From Pseudomonadota bacterium (GTDB taxonomy: Bacteria > Pseudomonadota > Gammaproteobacteria > Burkholderiales > SG8-39), in assembly GCA_021811085.1 (NCBI GenBank), contig JAJZPQ010000014.1, positions 1-64,000 of the forward strand: a stretch of 64,000 nt of DNA, in the 5' to 3' direction. The first letter of the stretch is position 1. Every line of letters begins with the position of its first letter. Below, piece by piece: positions 31,140-40,695 of the stretch. The notes under the pieces were generated by a model. It worked only from the letters and a program-made list of their open reading frames with translations. It made no database searches and was not told where the DNA came from. Made by a program: the position numbers and the translations under genes.

Positions 31140-33290
31140 GTGATTTTACTGGAGAGATTGCGCAGTCGGCTGGCCTCGATGTCTTCGGTCGAGTACCTGC
31201 CCGAGCGCGTTTCTATGCTGTACCGGCTGTCCGGCAGCGATGTGCCCATCATCCTCGTGGCCGCGAGCATCACCGCGTTCTCCATGTGGGGCTACATCGG
31301 CATCAATCTGATCGCGATGTGGTTTATCTGGCTCGGCGTGGCCAGCATCGTGCGCTACGCCATGGCGCGGCTGTACCGCCGCCGCCAGCCCGCCGCGGAG
31401 GACGCGGCGCAATGGGAAAACTATTTCTGCCTGGCGAGCGCCCTGGTCGGCGCCGGCTGGGGTCTGGCGCTGATGCTCATCGGGCATACGCCGACTTCCC
31501 TGCAGGAACTCACCATCACGTTCCTGATCAGCAGCGTGGCGATGGGCCTGCCGCCTTCGCTTGCGCCCAGTCCCAAGGCTTTCACCAGCTTCATCCTGCC
31601 GATTTTGGCGCCGATGGTGGCGATGCTGCTCACTTTCGGCGGCGGACTCAACACCTCTACTGCGCTGCTGATGCTGGTGTTCGCGACGGTGCTGCTGGGG
31701 CTGTACATGTCCAACCATTACGCCCTGATCGAGACGCTGGCCTACGGCCACGAAAACACGCTGCTGCTGCAAAAGCTGCGCATCGCAGAGAAGTCCCTGA
31801 CCGCGGCGCTGACCGAGCAGAAGCTGATATTCGACACGGCGGCCGTAGGCATCGCTTTCGTCAGCCAGGGTAGCGTGGTCAGGTGCAACCGGCGCTTTGC
31901 CGAGATCCTCGGCTATACGGTTGATGAGATTGCGGGCCAAACCACCGGCGTCTGGCTGCAGCCGGAAGCCGATTTCATGCAGCCGGGCGGGCGCGCGCAT
32001 GAACAGTTCGTGCGCGGCGAGAATTATTCTTCCGAACTGGAATTGCGCAAAAAGGATGGTGCTCCGATTTGGGTGTCCACCGACAGCCGCGCGATCGACG
32101 CGGCCAAGCCGCAGGACGGAATCATCATCGGCATCGGCGACATCACCGAACGCAAGGCCGCCGAAGCGGCACTGAAACAGACCAAGGAACGGCTCGATCT
32201 GGCGATGCAGTCCTCGGCCATTTCGATCTGGGAGTGGGACGCGCGGCGCGGCACCATCTATCTGGATGCGGCGCTGGCGCAGATGACCGGCGACGAGCCG
32301 CGCGAGCGCTACCTTACGCTGGAAGAGATGGTACCCCTGGTGCACCCGGACGATGTCGAAGCGGTGCGCCAGGCGCAGATCGACTGCATCAAGGGCGTGC
32401 GCCCGCTGTACCGCATCGAGCACCGGCTGAAGATGGCCAGCGGCGACTGGGTTTGGGTCCTCAGCCGCGGCCGCGTGGTCGAGCACGCGGCCGACGGCAG
32501 CGCGCTGCGCATGACCGGGACCAACGTCGACATCACCCAGCGCAAGCGCGCGGAGGTGGAGCTGCTGTCCGCGCTGCAGCGCGAAAAAGAGCTGTCCGAG
32601 ATGAAGTCCAAATTCGTTTCCATTGCCTCGCACGAACTGCGCACGCCGCTGGCGACGATTTTGTCCTCGGCAGAATTGCTGGAGCATTATTCAGAGAGCC
32701 TGTCAGCTGAAGACCGGTTGAAAATGCTGCACGGCATACAGGGCGCGGTGAAGCGCATGAATGCGATGATCGAAGACGTGCTGATCATAGGTAAGGCCGA
32801 GGCGGGCGCGCTGCAGTTCGAACCGAAGCCGGTGGACCTGCGCGATCTGTGCCACAAGGTGGTGGAGGAGCTGCGCGGCGGCGTGGCCAAGCAGCATGTC
32901 ATCCAGTTCGACCATCCGTTCGAGCGCGACAACCTGAACCTCGACGAAAAGCTGCTGCGCCACATCCTCACCAACCTGCTCTCCAACGCAGTGAAATACT
33001 CTCCTGTGGGAAGCACGGTGTCGCTGCTGCTGACGGAACGCGATGGCCAGGCGTTGATCGAGGTTGCCGACCAGGGCATAGGCATCCCGCCCGAGGATCA
33101 GGCGCGCCTGTTCGAGAGCTTTCACCGCGCGTCCAACGTCGGCAATCGCCAGGGCACCGGCCTCGGGCTGGTGATCGTGAAGAAAGCGGTGGAATTGCAC
33201 GGCGGCACCATTTCGATCGAAAGCAAGGTCGACGCGGGAACCCGCATCAGCGTGCGCCTGCCGTTGACGCAATCGGCGCGGGCGGCCTGA
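31140..33290 (+). CDS. Membrane-bound PAS-PAS sensor histidine kinase
   Basis: N-terminal TM segments, two PAS modules, H-box KFVSIASHELRTPLATI, N-box LTNLLSNAVKYSP, G-boxes DQGIGIPPED and GTGLGLVIVKKAVELHGG. Confidence 0.93.
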   Translation: MILLERLRSRLASMSSVEYLPERVSMLYRLSGSDVPIILVAASITAFSMWGYIGINLIAMWFIWLGVASIVRYAMARLYRRRQPAAEDAAQWENYFCLASALVGAGWGLALMLIGHTPTSLQELTITFLISSVAMGLPPSLAPSPKAFTSFILPILAPMVAMLLTFGGGLNTSTALLMLVFATVLLGLYMSNHYALIETLAYGHENTLLLQKLRIAEKSLTAALTEQKLIFDTAAVGIAFVSQGSVVRCNRRFAEILGYTVDEIAGQTTGVWLQPEADFMQPGGRAHEQFVRGENYSSELELRKKDGAPIWVSTDSRAIDAAKPQDGIIIGIGDITERKAAEAALKQTKERLDLAMQSSAISIWEWDARRGTIYLDAALAQMTGDEPRERYLTLEEMVPLVHPDDVEAVRQAQIDCIKGVRPLYRIEHRLKMASGDWVWVLSRGRVVEHAADGSALRMTGTNVDITQRKRAEVELLSALQREKELSEMKSKFVSIASHELRTPLATILSSAELLEHYSESLSAEDRLKMLHGIQGAVKRMNAMIEDVLIIGKAEAGALQFEPKPVDLRDLCHKVVEELRGGVAKQHVIQFDHPFERDNLNLDEKLLRHILTNLLSNAVKYSPVGSTVSLLLTERDGQALIEVADQGIGIPPEDQARLFESFHRASNVGNRQGTGLGLVIVKKAVELHGGTISIESKVDAGTRISVRLPLTQSARAA

Positions 33291-33292
33291 GC

Positions 33293-33667
33293 ATGGCGCG
33301 GGTCCTGCTCATCGACGACGACCAGTCGAATCTCGACTTCATGCGCCAGGTGATGCGCATCGAGGGCCATGAGCTTGCCTGGGCGGCCGACGGCGAGCAG
33401 GGGCTCGACCTGGTAAGGCAGCTGCATCCGCAGCTCATCATCTGCGATGTCGTCATGCCGCATCTTGGCGGCTATGCCGTGCTGGAGACGGTGCGCGCCG
33501 ACCCTGAGTTCGCAGGCGTTCCGGTGCTGCTGTTTTCCGCGGCGATGAGCGAGGATGCGCGCGCAATCGGTTTGCGCCGCGGCGCCACCGAAGTGCTGGC
33601 CAAGCCGTTCGACCTCGAGCAACTGCGCGGCGCGATCAGGCGCTGCCTGGCGCAGGAGCGGCCATGA
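33293..33667 (+). CDS. Single-domain response regulator
   Basis: MARVLLIDDDQSNLDFMRQVMRIEGHELAWAADGEQGLDLVRQLHPQLIICDVVMPHLGG...VLAKPFDLEQL. Confidence 0.92.
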   Translation: MARVLLIDDDQSNLDFMRQVMRIEGHELAWAADGEQGLDLVRQLHPQLIICDVVMPHLGGYAVLETVRADPEFAGVPVLLFSAAMSEDARAIGLRRGATEVLAKPFDLEQLRGAIRRCLAQERP

Positions 33668-35739
33668 AGAAAATCCTGGTGGTCGAGGACGAAGCGTCGA
33701 TCCGCCTGAATCTGACGCTGATGCTGAAGGGCGAAGGCTATGCGGTGGACGCGGCCGAGGACGGCCGCGCCGGCATCGAGCATGCCAAGAGTTTCGCGCC
33801 GGACCTGATCGTCAGCGACGTCATGATGCCCGAGCTGGACGGATTCGGCATGCTCGAGGCCTTGCGCGCCGATCCGCGCTTCGTCGATACGCCGTTCATT
33901 TTTCTGACTGCGCTCAACGACCGGACCAGCATGCGCCGTGGCATGAACCTCGGCGCGGACGATTTCCTCAACAAACCGTTCACGCGCGACGAGCTCATCG
34001 AAGCGGTGAATTCGCGCCTGAAAAAATACGAGAACGCCGCGCGCTCGCTGGCCGAGCGTCTGGTGGCCGGAAACGACGAACTCCGGCGCTGGTATCGGCA
34101 GAACCTGAGCGGAGGCGAACCGGAGCGGCCGCTGGCGTTCGCGGAAACCGCCGGCATGACCGGCAAAATGACTGTGGCCACGGTGTTGTTCGCCGACGTG
34201 CGCAACTTCACCACCTATTCCGAGCGTCTCACCGCGGGCCAGATCGCCGAACTGCTCAATGCGTATTTCGAGTCGGTGTGCCAGCCGATCGTGCGCAACG
34301 GCGGGCGCATCGCCAAGCTGATCGGCGACGGCATCATGGTGGTGTTCGAGGCGCGCGCCGAGGACGGCGAGGACAACCATGCGCGCCGCGCTATCCGCGC
34401 CGGGCTGGGGATTGTGATCGCCGCGAACAAGTTCGGCGAATGGTTCAAGCAGCACTTCGATCTGAGCGGTTTGCCTGAATTCGCCACCGGCGTCGGCATC
34501 CATACCGGCGACATGATGGAAGTGCGCATCGGGCCGCCCGGGGCCGAAGACCTCACCGTAGTCGGCGACAGCGTCAACGTGGCTTCGCGCCTGGAGGGGC
34601 AGACGAAGGAACTGGGCTGGCCCCTGGTGGCGAGCGCGGCGACCGTGAGCATGGCGGGCGCCGCGGTCAGCACGGGTGAGTCGCGCCTGCTGGAATTGCG
34701 CGGGCGCAACGCGCCGATCGAGGCCATGGAAGTCACCGCCATCGGTGCCGCCGCCGGCGACGCGGAGGGGACGATCGAAGTGCCGGCGGCGCTGCGCGCG
34801 GCGCTGGCCGAGAATGCGCAAATGACCGCACGCGCCGCCAAAGCAGCGCTATCGGAGACGCTGCGCATCATCACCAGCGACCTGTCGCGTGCGCTGGCTG
34901 CGGGCAAGCCGCTGCAAATCAAGGGCTATAAGGTACTGTCCAAGATCGGCGAAGGCGGCATGTCCAACGTATTTATGGCCGAGCGCGAATCCGACGGCGC
35001 GACGGTGGCGCTGAAGATTCTCAACGCGAAGCCGAGCGACGACAAGCAGCTGCTGCAGCGTTTCATCCAGGAATCCGCGCTCATATCCGATATCGACCAC
35101 ACCAACGTGGTCAAGATCTACGACAAGGGGTTCACCGAAGATTATGCCTATATCGCGATGGAGTACTTCACCGGCGGCAGCCTGAAGGATGTGATTGCAC
35201 AGGGCCTGACGCCGCGGCAGGCGCTGTCTCTGCTGGCGCAGGCGGCGGCTGCGCTGGCGGAAATCCACCGCCTCGGCATCGTACACCGCGACGTCAAGCC
35301 GGCGAATATGATGCTGCGTGCCGACGGCACCATGGTGCTGGCCGATTTCGGCATTGCCAAGCGGGCCACGGGCGACATGGATCGGACCGTGCACGGCGAA
35401 TTTTTCGGCACGCCCTACTACATCTCGCCGGAGCAGGCCAACGGCAAGCCCGCGAGCGAGCGCTCCGACATCTACAGCCTGGGCATCATTTTTTACGAAA
35501 TGCTCATGAATCGGCGGCCCTATGAGGGCAATTCCATCGTCGAACTGATTTCGCAGCACGTGAACGCACCGATACCGCGGCTGCCGGAGGCCTTGACCGA
35601 CTATCAGGTGCTGGTGGACGGCATGCTCGCCAAGAATCCCGCCGAGCGCCTGCAGAATGCGGACGAAGTGCTCGCGGTCATCGATCGCGTATGGACGCAG
35701 GTCGCGCTGCGCGCAAGCTCCGGACAAGGTTCCGGTTGA
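33664..35739 (+). CDS. Receiver - class III nucleotidyl cyclase - Ser/Thr protein kinase fusion
   Basis: REC (DLIVSDVMMPELDG...NKPF); cyclase (VATVLFADVRNFTTYSERL...AKLIGDGIMVVFEA...VGDSVNVASRLEGQTK); kinase (GEGGMSNVF, VALKIL, HRDVKPANMML, DFGIAKR, GTPYYISPEQ). Confidence 0.95.
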   Translation: MKKILVVEDEASIRLNLTLMLKGEGYAVDAAEDGRAGIEHAKSFAPDLIVSDVMMPELDGFGMLEALRADPRFVDTPFIFLTALNDRTSMRRGMNLGADDFLNKPFTRDELIEAVNSRLKKYENAARSLAERLVAGNDELRRWYRQNLSGGEPERPLAFAETAGMTGKMTVATVLFADVRNFTTYSERLTAGQIAELLNAYFESVCQPIVRNGGRIAKLIGDGIMVVFEARAEDGEDNHARRAIRAGLGIVIAANKFGEWFKQHFDLSGLPEFATGVGIHTGDMMEVRIGPPGAEDLTVVGDSVNVASRLEGQTKELGWPLVASAATVSMAGAAVSTGESRLLELRGRNAPIEAMEVTAIGAAAGDAEGTIEVPAALRAALAENAQMTARAAKAALSETLRIITSDLSRALAAGKPLQIKGYKVLSKIGEGGMSNVFMAERESDGATVALKILNAKPSDDKQLLQRFIQESALISDIDHTNVVKIYDKGFTEDYAYIAMEYFTGGSLKDVIAQGLTPRQALSLLAQAAAALAEIHRLGIVHRDVKPANMMLRADGTMVLADFGIAKRATGDMDRTVHGEFFGTPYYISPEQANGKPASERSDIYSLGIIFYEMLMNRRPYEGNSIVELISQHVNAPIPRLPEALTDYQVLVDGMLAKNPAERLQNADEVLAVIDRVWTQVALRASSGQGSG

Positions 35740-35760
35740 CGCGTTTAGAGAAAAGAAACC

Positions 35761-35794
35761 GGCAGGATAGCCGGTATTTACCGGCTATCCTGCC
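35761..35794. repeat. Perfect 16-bp inverted repeat GGCAGGATAGCCGGTA-TT-TACCGGCTATCCTGCC
   Basis: Read directly; about 20 bp after the stop of the REC-cyclase-kinase gene. Confidence 0.95.
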
Positions 35795-35842
35795 CCCGCG
35801 GGGAGAGGAGGAGGGGACCCGCGAAATCTGTGTTGCTGCTGC

Positions 35843-35977
35843 CTAGCGGAAAAAACTGCCGCTGAAGGTAACCATCATCGGGCCGCCCAAGATGCAGGCC
35901 AGCTTTACCGATGCGACCAGTGCCGCGGCGCTGGCGCTCAGGTAGCCTACGATTACTTTTGCAAGCCCGAAGTCCAC
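35843..35977 (-). CDS. Putative small membrane protein (44 aa)
   Basis: GTG start, VDFGLAKVIVGYLSASAAALVASVKLACILGGPMMVTFSGSFFR*; hydrophobic, divergent from LysR gene; absent from ORF track, weak RBS. Confidence 0.35.
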   Translation of the reverse strand: MDFGLAKVIVGYLSASAAALVASVKLACILGGPMMVTFSGSFFR

Positions 35978-36066
35978 GACATGACTTTCATTCAATCAAT
36001 GGAATGAGTCTAAACCGCGTTTGAATATTTGTACAATCGATTGTTTAGATTTAACATATCAGTTCT

Positions 36067-36975
36067 GTGGATATAAGAAACGTAGACCTGAATTTGTTGG
36101 TCGCGCTGGATGCGCTGCTCGCTGAGCGCAGCGTATCGCGTGCCGCGGTGCGCTTGCATTTGTCGCAGCCGGCCGCAAGTGCGCTGCTGGCGCGCCTGCG
36201 CGAACTGTTCGGCGATCCGCTGCTGTTGCGCAGCGCGCGCGGCATGCTGCCTACCCCGCGCGCACTGGAGCTGCTCGGTCCGGTAAAACAGGTGCTGGAC
36301 GAGATCGATGCCATCGTCCAGCCGCGCACGCCATTCGATGCCGCCCGCGCGGTGCACACGTTTACACTGTCGGCCTCGGACTATGTCGAATACACGCTGC
36401 TGCCCAAGCTGGTCGATTACCTCGAGCAAAGGGCTCCTGGGGTGCGTCTGGAAGTCAGGCCGCTGGACGTGCAATCGGTAGCCAGGCAGATGGAACGCGG
36501 TGAAGTCGATCTGTGTATTACCGGGCTGCAGAACGCCGCCCCCGGATTGCATGTGCGGCCGCTGTATGCGGAACGCATAGTCTCGGTGGTGCGGCGCAAT
36601 CATCCGGGTATAGGCGCGCGCCTGACGCTGGACAAATTCTGCAGCCTGGAGCATATCCAGGTGTCCGTGCTTGGCGGCGGTTTTACCGCACGCATCGACG
36701 CGGCGCTCGCCGCGCTGGGGCGCACGCGGCGCGCGCGCCTGCACGTGCCGCATTTCCTGCTGGTGCCGGAAATAGTCGCGCGTTCGGATATGATCAGTTC
36801 CCTGCCCGAACGCCTCGCGCGCGGCTATGTGAAGAAGCTGCGCATATTCGAGCCGCCGCTCGACATACTGGGGTTCACCGTGGGCGAGGTCTGGCACGAG
36901 CGCAATCAGCGCGATCCGGCGCAGCAATGGCTGCGCGACGTGCTCGCAGAGCTGGCGCAACAGCCGCCGAAATAA
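36067..36975 (+). CDS. LysR-family transcriptional regulator
   Basis: MDIRNVDLNLLVALDALLAERSVSRAAVRLHLSQPAASALLARLRELFGDPLLLRSARGMLPTPRA. Confidence 0.93.
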   Translation: MDIRNVDLNLLVALDALLAERSVSRAAVRLHLSQPAASALLARLRELFGDPLLLRSARGMLPTPRALELLGPVKQVLDEIDAIVQPRTPFDAARAVHTFTLSASDYVEYTLLPKLVDYLEQRAPGVRLEVRPLDVQSVARQMERGEVDLCITGLQNAAPGLHVRPLYAERIVSVVRRNHPGIGARLTLDKFCSLEHIQVSVLGGGFTARIDAALAALGRTRRARLHVPHFLLVPEIVARSDMISSLPERLARGYVKKLRIFEPPLDILGFTVGEVWHERNQRDPAQQWLRDVLAELAQQPPK

Positions 36976-37057
36976 TTTGGCCGGGCTGCCTGCGCGCGCA
37001 AACGGTCCGTCGCGCGCCGCTGCTACAATCGGCCTGGATCCAGCGAGGAAATACGGC

Positions 37058-38479
37058 ATGAGCGATGAACTCTGTTTTCTTCCGGCAACGGAACTGGCGC
37101 AGCGCATCCGGCGCAAGGAGCTGTCGGCGCGCGAGCTGATGCAGGCATCGCTGGCGCAGATCGAGCGATTCAATCCCAAGCTCAATGCGATCGTCAGCCT
37201 GTATGCCGAACAGGCGCTGGCGCAGGCACGGGCCGCGGACGAAAAGCAGGCGCGCGGGGAAGCGCTGGGGCCCCTGCACGGCCTGCCGGTCGCGCACAAG
37301 GATCTGTTCCTGACCCGCGGCATGCGCACCACGTTCGGCTCGCCGATTTTCAGGGACTTTGTTCCCGACGAGAACCTGCTGATCGTGGACCGCCTGCAGG
37401 CGGCGGGGGCGATTTCCATAGGCAAGACCAACACGCCGGAGTTCGGCGCCGGCTCGCAGACGTTCAACGCGGTGTTCGGCAAGACGCTCAATCCCTACGA
37501 CACGAGCAAGACTTGCGGCGGCTCTTCCGGAGGATCGGCGGTGGCGCTGGCCGCCGGCATGGTGCCGCTGGCCGACGGCAGCGACATGGGCGGATCGCTG
37601 CGCTGCCCGGCGAATTTCTGCAATGTTGTCGGCTTGCGCACCTCGCCCGGGCGCGTGCCGGTGTGGCCGGCGAAAACCGGCTGGAGCACGCTCGGGGTGG
37701 AAGGGCCGATGGCGCGTACTGTCGCCGATTGCGCATTGATGCTCGCCGCGATCGCGGGCCGGGACGCGCGCAGCCCGATCGCAATTGCCGAATCCGGCAG
37801 CGTGTACGCGCAGCCGCTCGCGCGCGATTTCAAGGGCGTGCGCATCGCCTGGAGCCCGGACCTGGGCGGACTGCCGGTGGATGCGCGCGTGGCCGCAGTG
37901 CTCGCCTCGCAGCGCGCGACGTTCGCGGCACTCGGCTGCGAAATCGAGGAAGCCACCCCCGACTTATCCGATGCGAATGAGATCTTCATGACGCTGCGCG
38001 CCTGGCAGTTCGAGCTGTCCTACGGCGAGTTGCTCGATCGTCACCGTGACCTGCTCAAGGATACGGTGATCTGGAATATCGAGGCCGGCAGGAAGCTGCG
38101 TGGTCCGCAGATAGGCGCGGCGGAACTGAAGCGCACGGCCTTGTTCAAGCGCATGCACGCATTCATGCAGCGCCACGAGTTTCTGCTGCTGCCGGTGAAC
38201 CAGGTGCCCCCGTTCGACGTCAATCAGCCTTTTGTCACCGAGATCAACGGCGTCAAGATGGACAACTACATAGACTGGATGAAGTCCTGCTATTTCATCA
38301 CCGTCACCGGCCATCCCGCGATCTCTGTTCCCTGCGGCTTCACCGCCGACGGGCTGCCGGTGGGAGTGCAGATCGTAGGCCGCCACCAGGACGATTTGGG
38401 CGTGCTGCAGCTCGCCTACGCGCTCGAGCAGGCGACCCAGCTATGGCGGCGGCGCCCGCCGCTTGCTGCCCGCAATTGA
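37058..38479 (+). CDS. Amidase (amidase signature family)
   Basis: HGLPVAHKDLFLTRGMRTTFGSPIF...TCGGSSGGSAVALAAGMVPLADGSDMGGSLRCPANFCNVVGLRTSPGRVP. Confidence 0.94.
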   Translation: MSDELCFLPATELAQRIRRKELSARELMQASLAQIERFNPKLNAIVSLYAEQALAQARAADEKQARGEALGPLHGLPVAHKDLFLTRGMRTTFGSPIFRDFVPDENLLIVDRLQAAGAISIGKTNTPEFGAGSQTFNAVFGKTLNPYDTSKTCGGSSGGSAVALAAGMVPLADGSDMGGSLRCPANFCNVVGLRTSPGRVPVWPAKTGWSTLGVEGPMARTVADCALMLAAIAGRDARSPIAIAESGSVYAQPLARDFKGVRIAWSPDLGGLPVDARVAAVLASQRATFAALGCEIEEATPDLSDANEIFMTLRAWQFELSYGELLDRHRDLLKDTVIWNIEAGRKLRGPQIGAAELKRTALFKRMHAFMQRHEFLLLPVNQVPPFDVNQPFVTEINGVKMDNYIDWMKSCYFITVTGHPAISVPCGFTADGLPVGVQIVGRHQDDLGVLQLAYALEQATQLWRRRPPLAARN

Positions 38480-38482
38480 CGC

Positions 38483-39808
38483 CTAGCGGTGCGCCTCGAT
38501 CGGATTGCCGTACAGCGGCCGCGCGCCGAACTGGGTGCTGATCGCGTAGGCCACGCCGCAGGCGAGCATCACCGGTACCGTGAGTTGGAATTGGTTGGTC
38601 ATCTCCAGCACCATCACGATCGCCATCAGGGGTGCGTGCGTCACCGCCGCGAGCACTGCCGCCATGCCGATCACCGCGAGCACGCGCGGGTCGCCCACCA
38701 GCGCCGGATCGAGGCCGAACGACGCCAGCTGCGCGAGCAGGTAGCCGCTGGTGGCGCCGACGAACAAGGTCGGCGTAAACACGCCGCCGATCGCGCCCGA
38801 ACCCGAACTGAGTACGGTCGCGAGCACCTTGGCCGCCATGATCACCGCGACCCAGTCCCAAGCCATATTGCCTTGCAGCACTTCCGACACGACGCTGTAG
38901 CCGTTGCCCCAGACGTCGGGCACGGCAGCCGATATCAGCCCGACCATCACCCCGCCCAAGGCGAGGCGGCGCGGCAAGGAATCGATCAATCCGAACAGCT
39001 TGCGGCAGCGCTCCAGCAGTTCGAGCAGGGCCCAGCCTATGCCGCCGCAAACGATGCCGGCCGCGATCGCGACGCCCAGGCTGGTGGGCACCAGCACGAC
39101 CGAGGGCATGACGTATAAGGGCTCGGGTTCGACCAGCCAGTAGATCAACGCGCTCGAGGTGGCTGCGGCAATGAGCACCGGCGCGATGGTATGCCGAGCG
39201 AAATGGCCCAGCGCCAGCTCCAGCACGAACACCACGCCGGCCACCGGCGCGTGGTAGGCGGAGCCGATGCCGGCGGCGATGCCGCACACCAGAATCGCAT
39301 TGCGCTCATCGGCGGACAAGGGATAGAGCCGCGCCAGCCAGGAGGCGAACCAGGCGGACAGCTGCACCATCGGTCCTTCCTTGCCGATCGAAGCGCCGGT
39401 GCCCACCGACAGCAGCGCAGACAGGCTGCGTACAATCGTGGTGCGATCGTTCAGCAGGTACTGGTCCTCGCGCGCGGCTTCCATGTAGTCCAGGTGCACG
39501 GCGCCTTTGGGGCCGCGTGCCGCCCAGCGCAGTCCCCAGCGCAGGATCAGTCCCGCACCGAGACCGCCAAGAGCCACCACCAGTGCGCGATGCCAGGGCG
39601 CCAGGCTCTCGGACACCGCCACCAGGCCGCCGGTGCGGCCGGTCGCAAGCCATTCCACGCCTTCGATCAAGGCGCGGAAGCCCTGCGTCGCGGCTGCCGC
39701 GAGCAGGCCGGTCAGCACGGCTGCGAGCCATAACTTTACGGTGCGGGCGGCACCGCCGATGAAAGGATGCCATTCGCTCGGCTCCAACTGCCGCTCGGGT
39801 GATTCCAT
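38483..39808 (-). CDS. ClC-family chloride channel/antiporter
   Basis: SVGTGASIGKEGPMVQLSAWFASWLARL...GIAAGIGSAYHAPVAGVVFVLEL...GSGAIGGVFTPTLFVGATSGY. Confidence 0.92.
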   Translation of the reverse strand: MESPERQLEPSEWHPFIGGAARTVKLWLAAVLTGLLAAAATQGFRALIEGVEWLATGRTGGLVAVSESLAPWHRALVVALGGLGAGLILRWGLRWAARGPKGAVHLDYMEAAREDQYLLNDRTTIVRSLSALLSVGTGASIGKEGPMVQLSAWFASWLARLYPLSADERNAILVCGIAAGIGSAYHAPVAGVVFVLELALGHFARHTIAPVLIAAATSSALIYWLVEPEPLYVMPSVVLVPTSLGVAIAAGIVCGGIGWALLELLERCRKLFGLIDSLPRRLALGGVMVGLISAAVPDVWGNGYSVVSEVLQGNMAWDWVAVIMAAKVLATVLSSGSGAIGGVFTPTLFVGATSGYLLAQLASFGLDPALVGDPRVLAVIGMAAVLAAVTHAPLMAIVMVLEMTNQFQLTVPVMLACGVAYAISTQFGARPLYGNPIEAHR

Positions 39809-39826
39809 GGTTCTTCGGTCCTCGCT

Positions 39827-40582
39827 TCAGGCAATAGTCACGCCGCCGTCGGCGATGATCGTCTGTCCGGTGATGAACGTGGCCGCTTTGGAGGCGAGAA
39901 ATACCGCGATGCCGCCGATTTCCTCGGCTTCGCCCAGGCGCCGTAACGGCGTAATCGCCTCGCGCGCCTTGCGCGCTTTCTCGTTCTCCCACAAGGCGCG
40001 CGCGAAATCGGTCTTGATCAGGCCGGGCAGGATCGCGTTGACGCGTATATTGGACGGCCCCCACTCGCAGGCGTAGTTTCTGACCAAGGCGGTGTCCGCG
40101 GCCTTGGATACGCCATACAGCCCGATCACGGTATTGCCCTTGATCGCGGCGATGCTGGACACGATGATCACCGCGCCGTCTTTGCGTTCGGCCATTTGCG
40201 GAATCACCATATTGCACAGCCACCAGTTGCTCTTGATGTTGTTGCCCATGATCTTGTCGAAGGCTTCGTCGCCCGCCTGCGCCGTGGGCCCATACACCGG
40301 ATTGGCTGCGGCGTTGCACACCAGGATATCGATTCTTCCCCAGTGCGCGAGCGTAGCGTCCACGAGCTGCTGCAGCTGCTCCTTGTGCGCGATGTTGCAC
40401 GGTAGAGAAATCGCCGCATAGCCCTTGCCGGTAAACTCGCGCGTCACTTCCTCGCAGGCCTCGGCCTTGCGGCTGGAAATCACCACCTTGGCGCCCGCTT
40501 TCGCCATTTCCCCGGCGATGGATTTGCCTATGCCTTTGGTCGACCCCGTGATCAGCGCGACTTTTCCGGTCAGATCGAACAT
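39827..40582 (-). CDS. Short-chain dehydrogenase/reductase
   Basis: MFDLTGKVALITGSTKGIGKSIAGEMAKAGAKVVISSRK...NAAANPVYGP...YGVSKAADTALVRNYACEWGPSNIRVNAILPG. Confidence 0.94.
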   Translation of the reverse strand: MFDLTGKVALITGSTKGIGKSIAGEMAKAGAKVVISSRKAEACEEVTREFTGKGYAAISLPCNIAHKEQLQQLVDATLAHWGRIDILVCNAAANPVYGPTAQAGDEAFDKIMGNNIKSNWWLCNMVIPQMAERKDGAVIIVSSIAAIKGNTVIGLYGVSKAADTALVRNYACEWGPSNIRVNAILPGLIKTDFARALWENEKARKAREAITPLRRLGEAEEIGGIAVFLASKAATFITGQTIIADGGVTIA

Positions 40583-40695
40583 GCTCTCCTCCTGCTTGAT
40601 TCGAGCCGCGATTTTCGCATCCCTGGACCGTTCTTGCCCAGGAATTCGCTACAAATGAAGGGGCGCATGTACGCGGGTTCACCTAGGGCAAGTCC

